Positions 9,235 through 18,950 are shown, counted from the first letter of the stretch. The stretch: 64,000 bases of DNA from Pelomonas aquatica (GCF_026712205.1 NZ_JAPPUW010000003.1:62001-126000); one strand, 5' to 3'. The notes: generated by a model from the sequence alone, not told the origin. Numbers and translations are program-made.

Positions 9235-11259
9235 CTACTTCGCAGCGGAGGTCTGCTGCGGTTTCAGGTGGCGGTCCATCCAGGCGATGAAGCGCGTCTC
9301 CCAGTCGCGCTGGTAGCTGGGCAGGGACAGGCCGTGGAACTGGCCCGGGTAGATGACCAGTTGGGTCGGCACGCCGAGCGCCTTGAGCGCCTGGTACATC
9401 TGCTCGCCGCCGGCGATGGGCACGTTGAAGTCCTTCTCGCCGCCGAGGAAGAGCGTCGGCGTCTTGATGCGGTCGGCCTTGAAGAAGGGGTAGGACACCT
9501 TGAGCCAGCGCTCGCGCTGCGTCCAGGGCAGGCCGATCTCGCGCTCGTACTGCACGGCGTACTGGTCGCTGCCGAACATGGCGAGCTGGTTGCCGCTGCC
9601 GGCGCCGCTGACGGCGGCCTTGAAGCGCGTGTCGGTGGCGATCAGGTAGTCGGTCAGCAGGCCGCCGTAGCTCCAGCCGCCCACGCCCAGCCGCGCCGGG
9701 TCGGCGATGCCCTGCCTGACAGCCCAGTCGAGCGCCGCATGCAGGTCCTGCACCTCCAGATGACCCCAGTCGCCGAAGATCGCTCGCTGATAGGCTTGGC
9801 CCCGGCCGCTGCTGCCGCGGTAGTTGACGAGCAGCACCGCATAGCCCGCCGCCGCCAGCCGCTCGCGCAGCGCGGTGCGGGTCGACAGTTCCTGCGCGTC
9901 CTGCCCGTTCGGGCCGCCGTGGATCAGCAGCACGGTCGGCAGCGGCTGCCGGCCTTCGCGCGGCAGGGCCAGCAGGCCGTGGACCTCGGCGCCGTCGGCG
10001 CTCCTGGCGCTGAATTCGCGCAGCATCGACAGCGCGATGCCGCGGCGCCAGTCGTCGTTGTGCGCCGTCAGCGCGCGCGCCGACGCGCTGCCCGGCTCCA
10101 GCAGCTGCAGCTCGGCCGGCCTGGCCCAGTCGCCGCCCAGGAAGGCGATGCGCCCGTCGGCCGCGACGCTGGCCTGGCCCGCCACGCCGGCCCCGCTCAG
10201 GCGCTGCACCCGGCCGTCGGCCAGCGCGATGCGCGCGAGCTGGCCGTGGCCGTCGTCGTCGACGGCGCCGACCAGGGCCGCGCCGTCCGGCGTCCACGCG
10301 AGCCGCGGCTGCCAGCCGCGGTCCAGGCCCGCGCCCAGCAGGCGCGAGGTGCCGCCGGCCGCGTCGTAGAGGCCGACCCGCCATTGCTGGTAGGCGCTCC
10401 ATTTGACGTCGTCGCCGGTCGGCAGCGCGATCAGGCGGCCGTCCGGGCTCCAGGCCGGGCGGGCCTCGTCGTCGGTCGTCAGCGTCGCCAGCGCGCGCGC
10501 CGCCGCGCCCGGCTCGGCGGGCATCACGAACAGGCCGGTGGCCTCGGTGCGGTCGCGCTCGGGCGCGCGGTTGCTGAGGAAGGCCAGCTGCCGGCCGTCC
10601 GGGCTCCAGGCCGGAGCCGCCTCGCCGAACTCGCCGCTCGTCAGCGCGACGACTTTGCGGCTCGCCAGGTCCAGCAGCCGCAGATGCTTGCGGCGCCCGT
10701 CGAGATAGCCCTCGCGGTCCTGCTTGAAGTGGAAGCGCTCGATGACGATGGGCAGCGGCGTCTTGCGCTTCCAGCCCGCGGCCTGCTCGGGGTCGGGCTC
10801 CTCGTCCATGACGACCAGCGCGGCGCGGCGGCCGTCCGGCGCCAGCGCATAGTCCTCGACGCCGCCCTTGATGTCGGTCAGCTTCTCGGCCTCGCCGCCG
10901 GCCAGCGGCAGGCGCCACAGTTGCGGCCCCTTCTTCTGCTCCTCGTCGCTGCCGCGTGCGGCCAGGAAGGTGATGGCGTCCGCGCCCTGCCAGTGCGGCT
11001 TGCCGGCGATGTCGCCGCCGAAGCTCAGCCGCCGCGGCCCGGCGCCCGCGCTCGGCGCCAGCCAGAGGTCGGTCAGGTATTTGTCCTTGCCGACGTCGGC
11101 CACGCGCAGGCCGTAGACCACCCAGCGGCCGTCGGGCGAGATCTCGGGCTCGACGAGGCGCTGCAGGCCGTTGGCGGCATTCGCGTCGAAGGGGCGCTGC
11201 GCCAGCGCCGGCGACAGCATCATCCAGATGAGGGATAGGGTTGTCAGCAGGTGTCTCAT
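9235..11259 (-). CDS. S9 family peptidase (prolyl oligopeptidase/acylaminoacyl-peptidase type)
   Basis: A 674-residue exported serine peptidase. After a signal peptide (cleavage near SPALA-Q), residues ~35-400 form a beta-propeller with repeated WSPDGR motifs. The last ~250 residues are the alpha/beta-hydrolase domain. The nucleophile is in GGWSYGG, the acid in GGEKDFNVP and the histidine in YPGQFHGLS, giving a complete Ser-Asp-His triad. It is likely a periplasmic dipeptidyl or acylaminoacyl peptidase; exact specificity is not resolvable. Confidence 0.9.
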   Translation of the reverse strand: MRHLLTTLSLIWMMLSPALAQRPFDANAANGLQRLVEPEISPDGRWVVYGLRVADVGKDKYLTDLWLAPSAGAGPRRLSFGGDIAGKPHWQGADAITFLAARGSDEEQKKGPQLWRLPLAGGEAEKLTDIKGGVEDYALAPDGRRAALVVMDEEPDPEQAAGWKRKTPLPIVIERFHFKQDREGYLDGRRKHLRLLDLASRKVVALTSGEFGEAAPAWSPDGRQLAFLSNRAPERDRTEATGLFVMPAEPGAAARALATLTTDDEARPAWSPDGRLIALPTGDDVKWSAYQQWRVGLYDAAGGTSRLLGAGLDRGWQPRLAWTPDGAALVGAVDDDGHGQLARIALADGRVQRLSGAGVAGQASVAADGRIAFLGGDWARPAELQLLEPGSASARALTAHNDDWRRGIALSMLREFSARSADGAEVHGLLALPREGRQPLPTVLLIHGGPNGQDAQELSTRTALRERLAAAGYAVLLVNYRGSSGRGQAYQRAIFGDWGHLEVQDLHAALDWAVRQGIADPARLGVGGWSYGGLLTDYLIATDTRFKAAVSGAGSGNQLAMFGSDQYAVQYEREIGLPWTQRERWLKVSYPFFKADRIKTPTLFLGGEKDFNVPIAGGEQMYQALKALGVPTQLVIYPGQFHGLSLPSYQRDWETRFIAWMDRHLKPQQTSAAK

Positions 11260-11324
11260 GTCATGTGGTTGGGGCGTCAGGCAGGCGCTATTCTGCGGCG
11301 CCTTCAGACCCGATCACCACCGCC

Positions 11325-11585
11325 ATGAAACGATCTCTGCTGCTCCTGTCGCCCTTGCTGCTCGCCGCCTGCGCCTCCGCGCCGACCGATCCCAAGCAGG
11401 ATGTCGCCGCGGCGCCCATAGACAAGGACACGATCTGCGAGCGCGAGACGCGCACCGGCACGTTGATGCCGACACTGCGCTGCCGGACGGCGGCCCAGCG
11501 CGAGGCAGACAAGCGCGACGCGGAAGCGGTCAGTGACGCCGTGCGCCGCGGCGCGCCCACCCCGGCGCCAAAGAACGGGTCCTGA
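11325..11585 (+). CDS. Small lipoprotein of unknown function
   Basis: An 86-residue protein with a clear type II signal peptide (MKRSLLLLSPLLLAAC, lipobox LAAC with Cys16). The mature part is short, hydrophilic and contains two further cysteines (TICERE and TLRCRT). I do not recognise the mature sequence. It diverges from the S9 peptidase gene, and its stop abuts the convergent MFS gene. Confidence 0.7.
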   Translation: MKRSLLLLSPLLLAACASAPTDPKQDVAAAPIDKDTICERETRTGTLMPTLRCRTAAQREADKRDAEAVSDAVRRGAPTPAPKNGS

Positions 11586-12761
11586 TCAGCGCGCGTCGCG
11601 CAGCACTCCGAGCAGCGCCAGCATCCCCAGGGCCAGCACGGCCGCCGTCAGCCACAGCGCCGCATCGAAGCTGCCGCTGGCCTCGACCATGCGCCCCGTC
11701 AGCGCCGGCGCGCTGACCTGGGCGACGCCATAGCTCAGCGTCAGCCGGGCCATGGCCTTGCCCGGGTTGGCGGGCGAGCGCCGGCCCACCAGGGCCAGCG
11801 TCAGGCTGACGATGCCGATGAAGGTCGCGCCGTAGAGCAGGGCGCCCGCCAGCACCGCCGCAAGGCCGCCGGACAGCGCCGGCAGCAGCACGCCGACGAT
11901 CTGCACGCCGAAGGCGATCAGCAGCGCGCCGACATCGCCGGTGCGCCGCGCGACGCGGTCCCAGACGAAGACGGCCGGCGTCGCCGCCAGGCCCACGAGC
12001 AGCCAGGCCCACGGCCCCTGGCCCGCCAGCAGCGGCTGCTTCTCGACGATGGCAACCGTGAAGGTCGCATTGATGACGAAGCCCCAGCCGGCGCAGAAAT
12101 AGGCCGCCACCATCAGCGCCATCCAGCGCCGGCTCGGCGCCTGGCCGGCGACTGATTTCAGCGCCGGCGGCGGCGCCGGCGGGCGCCACCGCCAGGCCGG
12201 CAGCAGGAAGGCCAGGCCGATCAGCGCGAAGCCCTGCCACTGCGCGGCCCAGCCCAGCCCAGCGCCCGTCATGCCCATCGCGCCCAGCGCCGACACGACG
12301 ATCCCAAGTCCCAGGCCGATGAAATACAGGCCCAGCTCCGGCCTGTGCCCCGAGCGCATCAGCCAGCCCTGCACCAGGCCCGAGCCGAGCAGCATGCCGG
12401 CCGCGCCGCACAGGCCGCCGACATAGCGCGACAGCGCCCAGGCCGCGAAGCTGCTGCTCCAGCCCATCAGCGCGGTGATGAGCAGGGCCAACGGCAGGCC
12501 CCAGCTGTACAGGCGCTGGCGCCAGACCGGGCTTTCTATCCAGGCCGCCAGCAGCGCGCCGCTCATATAGCCGGCGTAGTTGATGGCCGCGAGCAGGCCG
12601 CCGTCGGCGACGCCCAGGCCGGCCTGGGCATGCATCTGCGGCAGCAGCGGCGTGTAGGCGAAGCGTGCCAGGCCGATGGTCAGCACCAGCGCGCAGATGC
12701 CGCCCAGCAGCACCTGCCAGGCCTGGAGATGGGTCGAGGGCGGCGCGTCGGCTTCGGGCAT
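11586..12761 (-). CDS. YbfB/YjiJ-family MFS transporter
   Basis: A 391-residue inner-membrane transporter with about twelve hydrophobic helices in two halves. The N-terminal LTIGLARFAYTPLLPQMHAQAGL segment is the signature of the YbfB/YjiJ group of major facilitator proteins. The start at 12761 places a short hydrophilic leader (MPEADAPPSTHLQ) before the first helix; longer upstream frames add only non-conserved sequence. Its substrate is not known. Confidence 0.82.
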   Translation of the reverse strand: MPEADAPPSTHLQAWQVLLGGICALVLTIGLARFAYTPLLPQMHAQAGLGVADGGLLAAINYAGYMSGALLAAWIESPVWRQRLYSWGLPLALLITALMGWSSSFAAWALSRYVGGLCGAAGMLLGSGLVQGWLMRSGHRPELGLYFIGLGLGIVVSALGAMGMTGAGLGWAAQWQGFALIGLAFLLPAWRWRPPAPPPALKSVAGQAPSRRWMALMVAAYFCAGWGFVINATFTVAIVEKQPLLAGQGPWAWLLVGLAATPAVFVWDRVARRTGDVGALLIAFGVQIVGVLLPALSGGLAAVLAGALLYGATFIGIVSLTLALVGRRSPANPGKAMARLTLSYGVAQVSAPALTGRMVEASGSFDAALWLTAAVLALGMLALLGVLRDAR

Positions 12762-12843
12762 GGCCGCAGAGGTTACGCGAGCCGCGCGCGCCTCGGGTTC
12801 CACGGGGCTTGCAAGCGTCTCCGCCGGCCTCAGTTGGCCCACC

Positions 12844-13662
12844 ATGCCGCTGCTGATCTGCTTCCTGCTGGCCCTGCTGGCCGCCGCCGCCGTGGCGCTG
12901 TGGCCGCTGTGGGTGCGGCGGCGACGCACACGCATCGCGGGCCGGCCCTTCCCGCAGGCCTGGCGGCGGCTGCTGCGCCGCCATGTGCCGCTGGTGGCGC
13001 GGCTGCCGGCGCGCCAGCAACTGCGGCTCAAGGGCCTGATGCAGGTCTTCCTGGCCGAGAAACCCATCATCGGCTGCCGCGGCCTGCGCGTGACGGATGA
13101 GATGCGCGTGACCATCGCGGCGCTGGCCTGCCTGCCGCTGCTCGGCGCGGCGCGCGGCGTCTACCCCGAGCTGCGCCAGGTGCTGCTCTACCCCGGCGCC
13201 TTCGTCGTCGAGCGGCCGGTGAGCGAGGCCGGCGGCGTGCTGTCGGAGCAGCGCCGCGTGCTGGCCGGCGAGAGCTGGAGCCAGGGCCAGGTGCTGCTGG
13301 CCTGGGACGAGGTGAGGCGCGGCGCCGCCACGCCGGGCGACGGGCACAACGTCGTCATCCACGAGTTCGCCCACCAGCTCGACCAGGCCGGCGGCCCGGC
13401 CAACGGTGCGCCGGCGCTGCCGACGGCCGCGGCCTACCGGCGCTGGTCGACGGTCATGCAGAGCGAGTTCGACGCGCTGCACTGGCGGCTCGCTCGCGGC
13501 GAACCGGGCCTGATCGACGCCTACGCGGCCACCGCCCCGGCGGAGTTCTTCGCGGTGGTCAGCGAGCTGTTCTTCGAGCGGCCCGTCGAGCTGGCCGCGG
13601 GCCATCCGGCGCTGTATGCCGAGCTGAGCGGCTATTACCGGCTCGACCCGGCCAGTTGGTAA
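12844..13662 (+). CDS. mtfA: Zinc-dependent peptidase of the MtfA (M90) family
   Basis: A 272-residue protein with one N-terminal hydrophobic segment and the zinc-binding HEFAH motif (His173-His177) inside VVIHEFAHQLDQAGG. A downstream PAEFFAVVSELFFERP helix supplies the further ligand expected in M90 peptidases. In E. coli MtfA titrates the glucose repressor Mlc and has aminopeptidase activity; the role here is inferred only from family. It diverges from the MFS gene, with 82 bp between starts. Confidence 0.87.
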   Translation: MPLLICFLLALLAAAAVALWPLWVRRRRTRIAGRPFPQAWRRLLRRHVPLVARLPARQQLRLKGLMQVFLAEKPIIGCRGLRVTDEMRVTIAALACLPLLGAARGVYPELRQVLLYPGAFVVERPVSEAGGVLSEQRRVLAGESWSQGQVLLAWDEVRRGAATPGDGHNVVIHEFAHQLDQAGGPANGAPALPTAAAYRRWSTVMQSEFDALHWRLARGEPGLIDAYAATAPAEFFAVVSELFFERPVELAAGHPALYAELSGYYRLDPASW

Positions 13663-13724
13663 CCCGCTGAATCAGTTGAGGTCGGAGCATGCCGCTGCGC
13701 GGCAAGGTCCGACCCGCAAGCTCA

Positions 13725-14279
13725 TCAGAATCCCAGCGACGCCAGCAGGTCGTCCACGTCGTCCTGCTTGAGCGCCTTGTCGGGCGTCTGCACGCCGCCG
13801 AGCTCCTCGGGCGCCGCGGCCTCGACCGGCGCGGGCAGGGACTGGATCAGGTCCTTGAGCGGCGGCTCGGCGCGCTCCAGCATCCTGCTGACCTTGTTGA
13901 TGACCTGGCCGGAGAGATCCTGGAAGTCCTGCGACATCATGATCTCGGTGTGCAGCGACTTCTCGCGCGCCGCAAAGCTGGCCGCGTCGGCCGCGTAGGC
14001 GGCGCAGAGCTTCATCAGCGCGCGGGCGCGCTCCTGGCTGATGTTGGTGGACAGGGCCAGGCGGTTCAGCGCGTCCGACAGCTCGCGGCCCTTCCTGCAC
14101 ACGGCCTCGGCATCCTGCTGCGCGGCCTCGACGAGGTTGAGCACCTTGGTGGCCGCCTGCTCCGTCATGCTGCGCACATAGGCCAGGCGCTCGCGCGCAT
14201 CGGGAAGTTCGTCGACGACGTTGTGCAGGATCTGGGCGGCATCGGCCCTGATCAGGGTCTGGATGGACGCGTCGGACAT
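13725..14279 (-). CDS. cheZ: Chemotaxis protein phosphatase CheZ
   Basis: A 184-residue helical protein. The catalytic helix contains MMSQDFQDLSGQVINKV, with the Asp and Gln used to dephosphorylate CheY-P. The extreme C-terminal DDVDDLLASLGF is the CheY-binding peptide on its flexible linker. No other core che gene lies within the window, so this is an isolated copy. The start at 14279 is the first ATG matching the family's N-terminal helix. Confidence 0.9.
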   Translation of the reverse strand: MSDASIQTLIRADAAQILHNVVDELPDARERLAYVRSMTEQAATKVLNLVEAAQQDAEAVCRKGRELSDALNRLALSTNISQERARALMKLCAAYAADAASFAAREKSLHTEIMMSQDFQDLSGQVINKVSRMLERAEPPLKDLIQSLPAPVEAAAPEELGGVQTPDKALKQDDVDDLLASLGF

Positions 14280-14403
14280 GAGGGACCCCCTGGCTGCACC
14301 CATCAACATCGACGGGGCTCCCGGCAGTTTAGGATCCGCAATCCGCACCGCATCCCCGCCGGCCGACCCCGGCGCGGCCTTTGTCACGCAGTTGCAAACG
14401 CAT

Positions 14404-15216
14404 TCACGAGGAGGCCGCCAGCAAGGCCCGCAAGGCCGTGACCTGCGCCACATCCAGCCGCCCCGCGGCCTGGGCCAGGGCCAGCTGGCGCAGGCCCAGC
14501 GCGCACAGCAGGTCGACATCCAGGCCGGCGCCGGCCAGCGCGTCGAGGTGGCGGGCCAGCACGCCGGCATCGCCGCGGGCGATGGGGCCGGAGACGGCGC
14601 CGGGCAGGCCGCGCGCGGCGGCGGTGTCCAGCGCGCCGCGGGCCAGCGGCAGCAGCGCGGCCAGCAACTGGTCGCCCTCCAGGCCCGCGGCGGACCACAA
14701 CGCGCCGGCCTCGGCCAGCACGGCCAGCACGCCGCTCGCGGCCAGGTTGGCCGCCGCGTGGTAGGCCGCCCGCGCCTGGGCCGGCATCGGCGACGGCAGG
14801 TGCAGCGGCACCAGGCCCAGCGCCCGGGCCAGCGCCTGCAGCGCCGGCCGGTGCGCCGTGCCGGCCTCGATGCCGACATGGGCGCCGGCCAGCCCGGCGT
14901 CGCCGGCCAGCAGCTTCAGCGGGTGAAAGCCGGCCGCGGCCGGTGCCGGCGCCAGCGCGGCCAGCGGCGTCGCGCCGCTGCAGTGCAGCGCGAGCTGGCC
15001 GGCGCGCCAGCGCAGGGCCGCGGCCGTCGCCGCGATGTGGTCGTCGGGCACGGTCAGCCAGACCCAGTCGGCGGCCTGCGCCGCGGCCTCGGGGCTGGAC
15101 TCGCCCTCCGCCGGCGCACGCCGGCCGACGACGACCTGCTCGCCCGCCGCGCGCAGCGCCGGCACCAGCGCGCGCGCCAGCCGGCCGTAGCCGATGACGG
15201 CGTGCCTACGGACCAT
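14404..15216 (-). CDS. Rossmann-fold/DUF2520 protein
   Basis: A 270-residue two-domain protein. Residues 1-~130 form a dinucleotide-binding Rossmann domain (HAVIGYGRLARALVPALRAAGE, then WVWLTVPDDHIAATA). The C-terminal helical DUF2520 domain starts around the YHAAANLAASGVLAVLAEAG block. It resembles ketopantoate/F420-dependent reductases but lacks an assigned reaction. The ATG at 15216 shares one base with the stop of the upstream methyltransferase gene (TGATG). Confidence 0.8.
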   Translation of the reverse strand: MVRRHAVIGYGRLARALVPALRAAGEQVVVGRRAPAEGESSPEAAAQAADWVWLTVPDDHIAATAAALRWRAGQLALHCSGATPLAALAPAPAAAGFHPLKLLAGDAGLAGAHVGIEAGTAHRPALQALARALGLVPLHLPSPMPAQARAAYHAAANLAASGVLAVLAEAGALWSAAGLEGDQLLAALLPLARGALDTAAARGLPGAVSGPIARGDAGVLARHLDALAGAGLDVDLLCALGLRQLALAQAAGRLDVAQVTALRALLAASS

Positions 15217-15980
15217 CAAGGCTTGACGAACTTCAAGGTCATGCGGTCGCTCTCGCCGATGGCCTGGTATTTCGCGCGGTCCCTGTCCTTCAGCGCATAG
15301 GTCGGCGGCAGCGTCCAGACGCCGTCCGGATGGTCGGCATTGTCCCTGGCGTTGGCATTGACCTCGCTGCGGCCCGCGAGCCTGAAGCCGGCCGCCTCGG
15401 CGAACCGGATGACGGTGGCCTCGTGCACATAGCCGGTGGGCGCCTTGGCGTCCTGGCTGCGCGAGGCCGGCAGGCGGTGCTCCTCGACGCCCAGCACGCC
15501 GCCCGGCTTCAGGGCCTTGAAGGCCGCATCGAAGACCTCCTGCGCCTTGCCGGCATCCATCCAGTTGTGCACATTGCGGAAGGTCAGCACCGCGTCGGCG
15601 CTGCCGGGCGGCGCGATGTCGAGCAGGCCCTTGGCCGGGTCGAAGGCGCTGATCCTGACCTTGCCGTAGACCGCCATCGAATCCATCTTGGCCCTGAAGC
15701 GCGCGCTGCCGCCGTCGGCCGCGTAGAGCTGGCCCTGCTCGCGCAGATAGGGCGCCAGGATCTCGGTGTACCAGCCGCCGCCCGGCGCGAGCTCGACCAC
15801 GGTGTCGGTCGGCCTGATGCCGAAGAAGGCGAGCGTCTCGTAGGGGTGGCGCCAGGCGTCGCGCGCGACGTTGCCGACACTGCGGTGCTCGGCCGCGACG
15901 GCGGCCTTCAGCGGGTCGGTGCCCTGGGCCTGCGCGCCGGCGGCGGCGAGGACGAGGGTGGCGGCGAGCCAGATCTTCAT
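15216..15980 (-). CDS. Exported class I SAM-dependent methyltransferase-like protein
   Basis: A 254-residue protein with a Sec signal peptide (MKIWLAATLVLAAAGAQA) and a class I methyltransferase fold. Motif I appears as VVELAPGGGWYTEIL, the acidic motif II region as LYAADGG and the motif IV region as ADAVLTFRNVHNWM. An exported SAM-dependent enzyme is puzzling because SAM is cytoplasmic, yet this family with signal peptides recurs in proteobacteria. Its substrate is unknown. It is translationally coupled to the DUF2520 gene. Confidence 0.82.
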   Translation of the reverse strand: MKIWLAATLVLAAAGAQAQGTDPLKAAVAAEHRSVGNVARDAWRHPYETLAFFGIRPTDTVVELAPGGGWYTEILAPYLREQGQLYAADGGSARFRAKMDSMAVYGKVRISAFDPAKGLLDIAPPGSADAVLTFRNVHNWMDAGKAQEVFDAAFKALKPGGVLGVEEHRLPASRSQDAKAPTGYVHEATVIRFAEAAGFRLAGRSEVNANARDNADHPDGVWTLPPTYALKDRDRAKYQAIGESDRMTLKFVKP

Positions 15981-16121
15981 GGGTGGAGTCTCCGTGTGGG
16001 GCAGCCAGTATCCGGCGCTGCCCCGCCCCTGACGAAGGTCAGCGCGGCGCCCAGCCCATCCAGCCGGCGCCACGGCCTGGCCTGGCCGTGGGCGCGGGAA
16101 CCGGCGGGGTGTCGTCGGGAC

Positions 16122-18146
16122 TCAACGCTTGGGCTTGGGCGGCTTCCGGGCGCCCGACGTATCGGCCGGTGCGACGACGCCCTTCACCGCGGCCTGGGCC
16201 AGCTTGAAGAAGACGTCGGTGTTGTCGATGACGCCGGTGAAGGCCAGCGCGCCGGGGCCGTAGGCCGACAGCGGCACGTCGGTGGCCGTGTGCACGGCCG
16301 ATTCGCCGGGCACCTGGCCGGTGACGAGGTAGTCGCCCACCGCGTCGTCGCGCTCCAGCGCATTGGCCGGGTACCACTTCAGCGGCGCCTCGCTCGCAAA
16401 GGGCTGCTGCGGGTCGCGCTGCGGCGTCTTCCGGGTGCGCCAGTCCTCGTAGCGGTCGGCGTTCGCGCCATAGCCCACAAGCAGGCGGAAGTCGATGTCC
16501 GTCGTCTCGGGATAGCCGTCGGCGGCGATCTTGTAGTGCGGGAAGCCGGCCTTCTCGTAGACGCCGACGACGCTGTTGCGCAGGTTGGCCACGCCCTTCT
16601 TCGTCGCCAGCTCGGCGAGCTTGGCGTCCGTCACGACCGAGCCGCCGATCAGCGCGGCGCCCGAGCACTCGTGGTCGGCCGTCACGATGACGAGGGTGTC
16701 GCCCTGCTCGGCCGCGAAGTCCTGGGCCACGCGCACGGCGCGGTCGAACTCCAGCGTGTCCAGCATCCAGCGCTCGGTGTCCATGTTGTGGGCCTGCTTG
16801 TCGATGGACGCGCCTTCGATCATCAGCACGAAGCCCTTGGGCGAGTGCTTCAACACACCGATGGCCTTGGCCGCCATCTCGTCCAGCATGGGCTGGTCGG
16901 GCAGGCCGAAATCGTCGACGACGCTGCCGCCCTGCAGGCCGTTCCTGTCCGTGCCGCGGCGGCCATTGATCTTGTCCAGCGCCACATTCATGTTGGAGAA
17001 GGCGAACAGGCCCAGCAGCGGCCTGGCGGCGTCGGCCTTGTCGAGGTCGGCCTTGGTCGCGGCATAGCTGTAGCCGGCGGACTGGAACTCCTTGATGAGG
17101 TCGCGGCCCTTGTCCAGGCTGCCCGCGGCCACGCCCCAGCGCTTGACGATCTCGGCCGTGTGCGGGTCGGTCGCGGAGAAGGCGTAGTCGCTCGTGTCCG
17201 TGCGGCCCGAGCCCGGCGTGCCGGCCGGCAGGAACCACTTGCGGCCGCCGCCCATCAGCACCGTCAGGCCGGTGTGGCTGCGGTCGTCGAAGAACTGGTC
17301 GACGATGCCGGTGCCCGCGCCGCGGTTGCTGGTGTGCACGGCATTGCCGGCGGGCGTGGCGTCGAAGACATCGGCCGTCGTGACGATGCCGAGCTGCTTG
17401 CCCTGGGTGCGGTGCAGGTACTCGCTGAGGTATTCGATGCGCGGGTTGTCGAAGGCGTCGACGGTGTCGTCGGGGAAGACGCCCTCCTCGTTGTTGTTGT
17501 TCTTGTTGCCGCTGACATAGCTCGTCATGCCCGGCGACGAGTCGGTCACGATGGAGTTCAGCGACGAGGTCTTGACCATGGCCGTGGCCGTGAAGCCGTC
17601 CATCGCCAGCGGCTGCAGCGCCTTGCCCTGGGCGTAGCCGTGCACGATACGCGCGGCCGTGCGCTGCGAGGCGCCCATGCCGTCGCCGAGCAGGATGATG
17701 ATGTTCTTGACCTTCGGGCCCATCGCCGCCGTGAAGGGCACGACCTCGAAATTGCCCTTGGCCACGACCTTCTGGCCGTCGGCCTGCGTCGCCTCGACGC
17801 TGAACTCGTGCCTGCCGGCCGCATCGCTGCTGACCGCGCGCACCGTGGCGATGGCCGTCTCGGCCGCCAGCCCCTTCACGCAGCCGCTGGCGCAGTCGCG
17901 CAGCGCGACGGTCGCATTGACCGGCTTGCCGTCGATGAAGAAGCGCGCGGCGGCGATCTTCTGGCCGGCGTCGGGCCTGACGGTGGCCTGCAGGTCGAAG
18001 CGCTGGCCGGGCAGGAAGCGGGCGATGACGGGGTCGGCGCGGCCGCTGGAGAAGAGTTCGCTGGGCGGCGTCAGGCGGCTGACGCTCGGCGCGGCCAGCG
18101 CGGAGCCGGCCGCCAGTGCGATCAGGAGCAGGGCGTGGTGTTTCAT
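16122..18146 (-). CDS. Alkaline phosphatase
   Basis: A 674-residue exported phosphomonoesterase (signal peptide ending ALAA). The N-terminal ~140 residues form an extra beta-rich domain, then the PhoA-type catalytic domain begins at KNIIILLGDGMGASQ (metal ligand Asp). The phosphorylated serine lies in SIVTDSSPGMTSYVSG. Further metal ligands lie in IEGASIDKQAHNMD and VTADHECSGAAL. It is larger than E. coli PhoA (471 residues), mainly because of the N-terminal domain. A periplasmic phosphate-scavenging role is inferred; no Pho box was identified. Confidence 0.9.
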   Translation of the reverse strand: MKHHALLLIALAAGSALAAPSVSRLTPPSELFSSGRADPVIARFLPGQRFDLQATVRPDAGQKIAAARFFIDGKPVNATVALRDCASGCVKGLAAETAIATVRAVSSDAAGRHEFSVEATQADGQKVVAKGNFEVVPFTAAMGPKVKNIIILLGDGMGASQRTAARIVHGYAQGKALQPLAMDGFTATAMVKTSSLNSIVTDSSPGMTSYVSGNKNNNNEEGVFPDDTVDAFDNPRIEYLSEYLHRTQGKQLGIVTTADVFDATPAGNAVHTSNRGAGTGIVDQFFDDRSHTGLTVLMGGGRKWFLPAGTPGSGRTDTSDYAFSATDPHTAEIVKRWGVAAGSLDKGRDLIKEFQSAGYSYAATKADLDKADAARPLLGLFAFSNMNVALDKINGRRGTDRNGLQGGSVVDDFGLPDQPMLDEMAAKAIGVLKHSPKGFVLMIEGASIDKQAHNMDTERWMLDTLEFDRAVRVAQDFAAEQGDTLVIVTADHECSGAALIGGSVVTDAKLAELATKKGVANLRNSVVGVYEKAGFPHYKIAADGYPETTDIDFRLLVGYGANADRYEDWRTRKTPQRDPQQPFASEAPLKWYPANALERDDAVGDYLVTGQVPGESAVHTATDVPLSAYGPGALAFTGVIDNTDVFFKLAQAAVKGVVAPADTSGARKPPKPKR

Positions 18147-18156
18147 CGGGAAAAGC

Positions 18157-18639
18157 TCAGTGCGGATGGGAGGAGGCGGCCGCCGGCTGGGCGGCCAAAG
18201 CGTCGGGCGCGAGATGCAGGCGGACCCAGCTGATGCGGCCCGAGGCGTCTTCGGCGGGGCCGTATTCCAGGCGGCCGGTCAGGGCCAGCGGCCCGGGCCG
18301 GTGGGCGACGAGGCGCTCGCGCTGCGCATCGGGCAGCAGCACGGTGACGGTGGACGCCGGCAGATCGTCGGCCTCGCCGTCGGCGTCTTCGGCCATGGAC
18401 ACGGGCCGCGGCGTCAGCAGGAACTGCCCGGCCCGGGGCCGCTCGCGCTGCACCATGAAGCCGACCAGGCGCACCTCATGGCCGCTGGCCGCCTGGAGCC
18501 TGGCCGTAGGTTCCAGGCCGCGCGGGCCGATGGGTCGGACGAAGAAGTCGGAGAAGCCCAGCGCCAGCGGCGCTTCGGCCCGTGCCGCCGCAGGCAGCGC
18601 GATCAGCCCGGCCAGGGCCAACAGGGGAATCAGTCTCAT
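18157..18639 (-). CDS. Exported protein of unknown function
   Basis: A 160-residue protein with a signal peptide (MRLIPLLALAGLIALPAAARA) and a mature beta-rich sequence (GFSDFFVRPIGPRGLEPTARLQAASGHEVRLVGFMV). I do not recognise the fold. It sits 10 bp upstream of the alkaline phosphatase gene in the same direction, so the two are probably one operon. It is the last chromosomal gene before the island's left attachment site. Confidence 0.65.
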   Translation of the reverse strand: MRLIPLLALAGLIALPAAARAEAPLALGFSDFFVRPIGPRGLEPTARLQAASGHEVRLVGFMVQRERPRAGQFLLTPRPVSMAEDADGEADDLPASTVTVLLPDAQRERLVAHRPGPLALTGRLEYGPAEDASGRISWVRLHLAPDALAAQPAAASSHPH

Positions 18640-18696
18640 GCCATGCAGGCCCGCAAAACCGGCGATGCTCGCCGCGGTGCATGACAAGACTGTGAC

Positions 18697-18741
18697 TGGT
18701 AGGCCGTATTGGACTTGAACCAATGACCAAAGGATTATGAG
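18697..18741. repeat. attL: 45-bp copy of the tRNA 3' end
   Basis: This 45-bp stretch is identical to bases 46326-46370, which form the 3' part of the CAT-anticodon tRNA gene including CCA, through to the anticodon region. Identity stops at 18742. It is the displaced original tRNA 3' end left when an element integrated into the gene, and it marks the left edge of the island. Confidence 0.93.
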
Positions 18742-18950
18742 CGCCCGGCGCGATCTCCGCGGCCATCCGTCGCCAGGCTCGAGGACGCGCCCAAGCCGTT
18801 GATTCACATGGGAATCAGCCGCCAGGGCGTGGAGCCGCCGTTTTGCCCGATCCCGGATCAAATGGGATCTTTCCCGATCTTGCGGGGGCCACGCGGGGGC
18901 CATGGGGGCCATGGGCGCGCTACGCTCCGGGCCACCAAGAGGGAGGCCCC

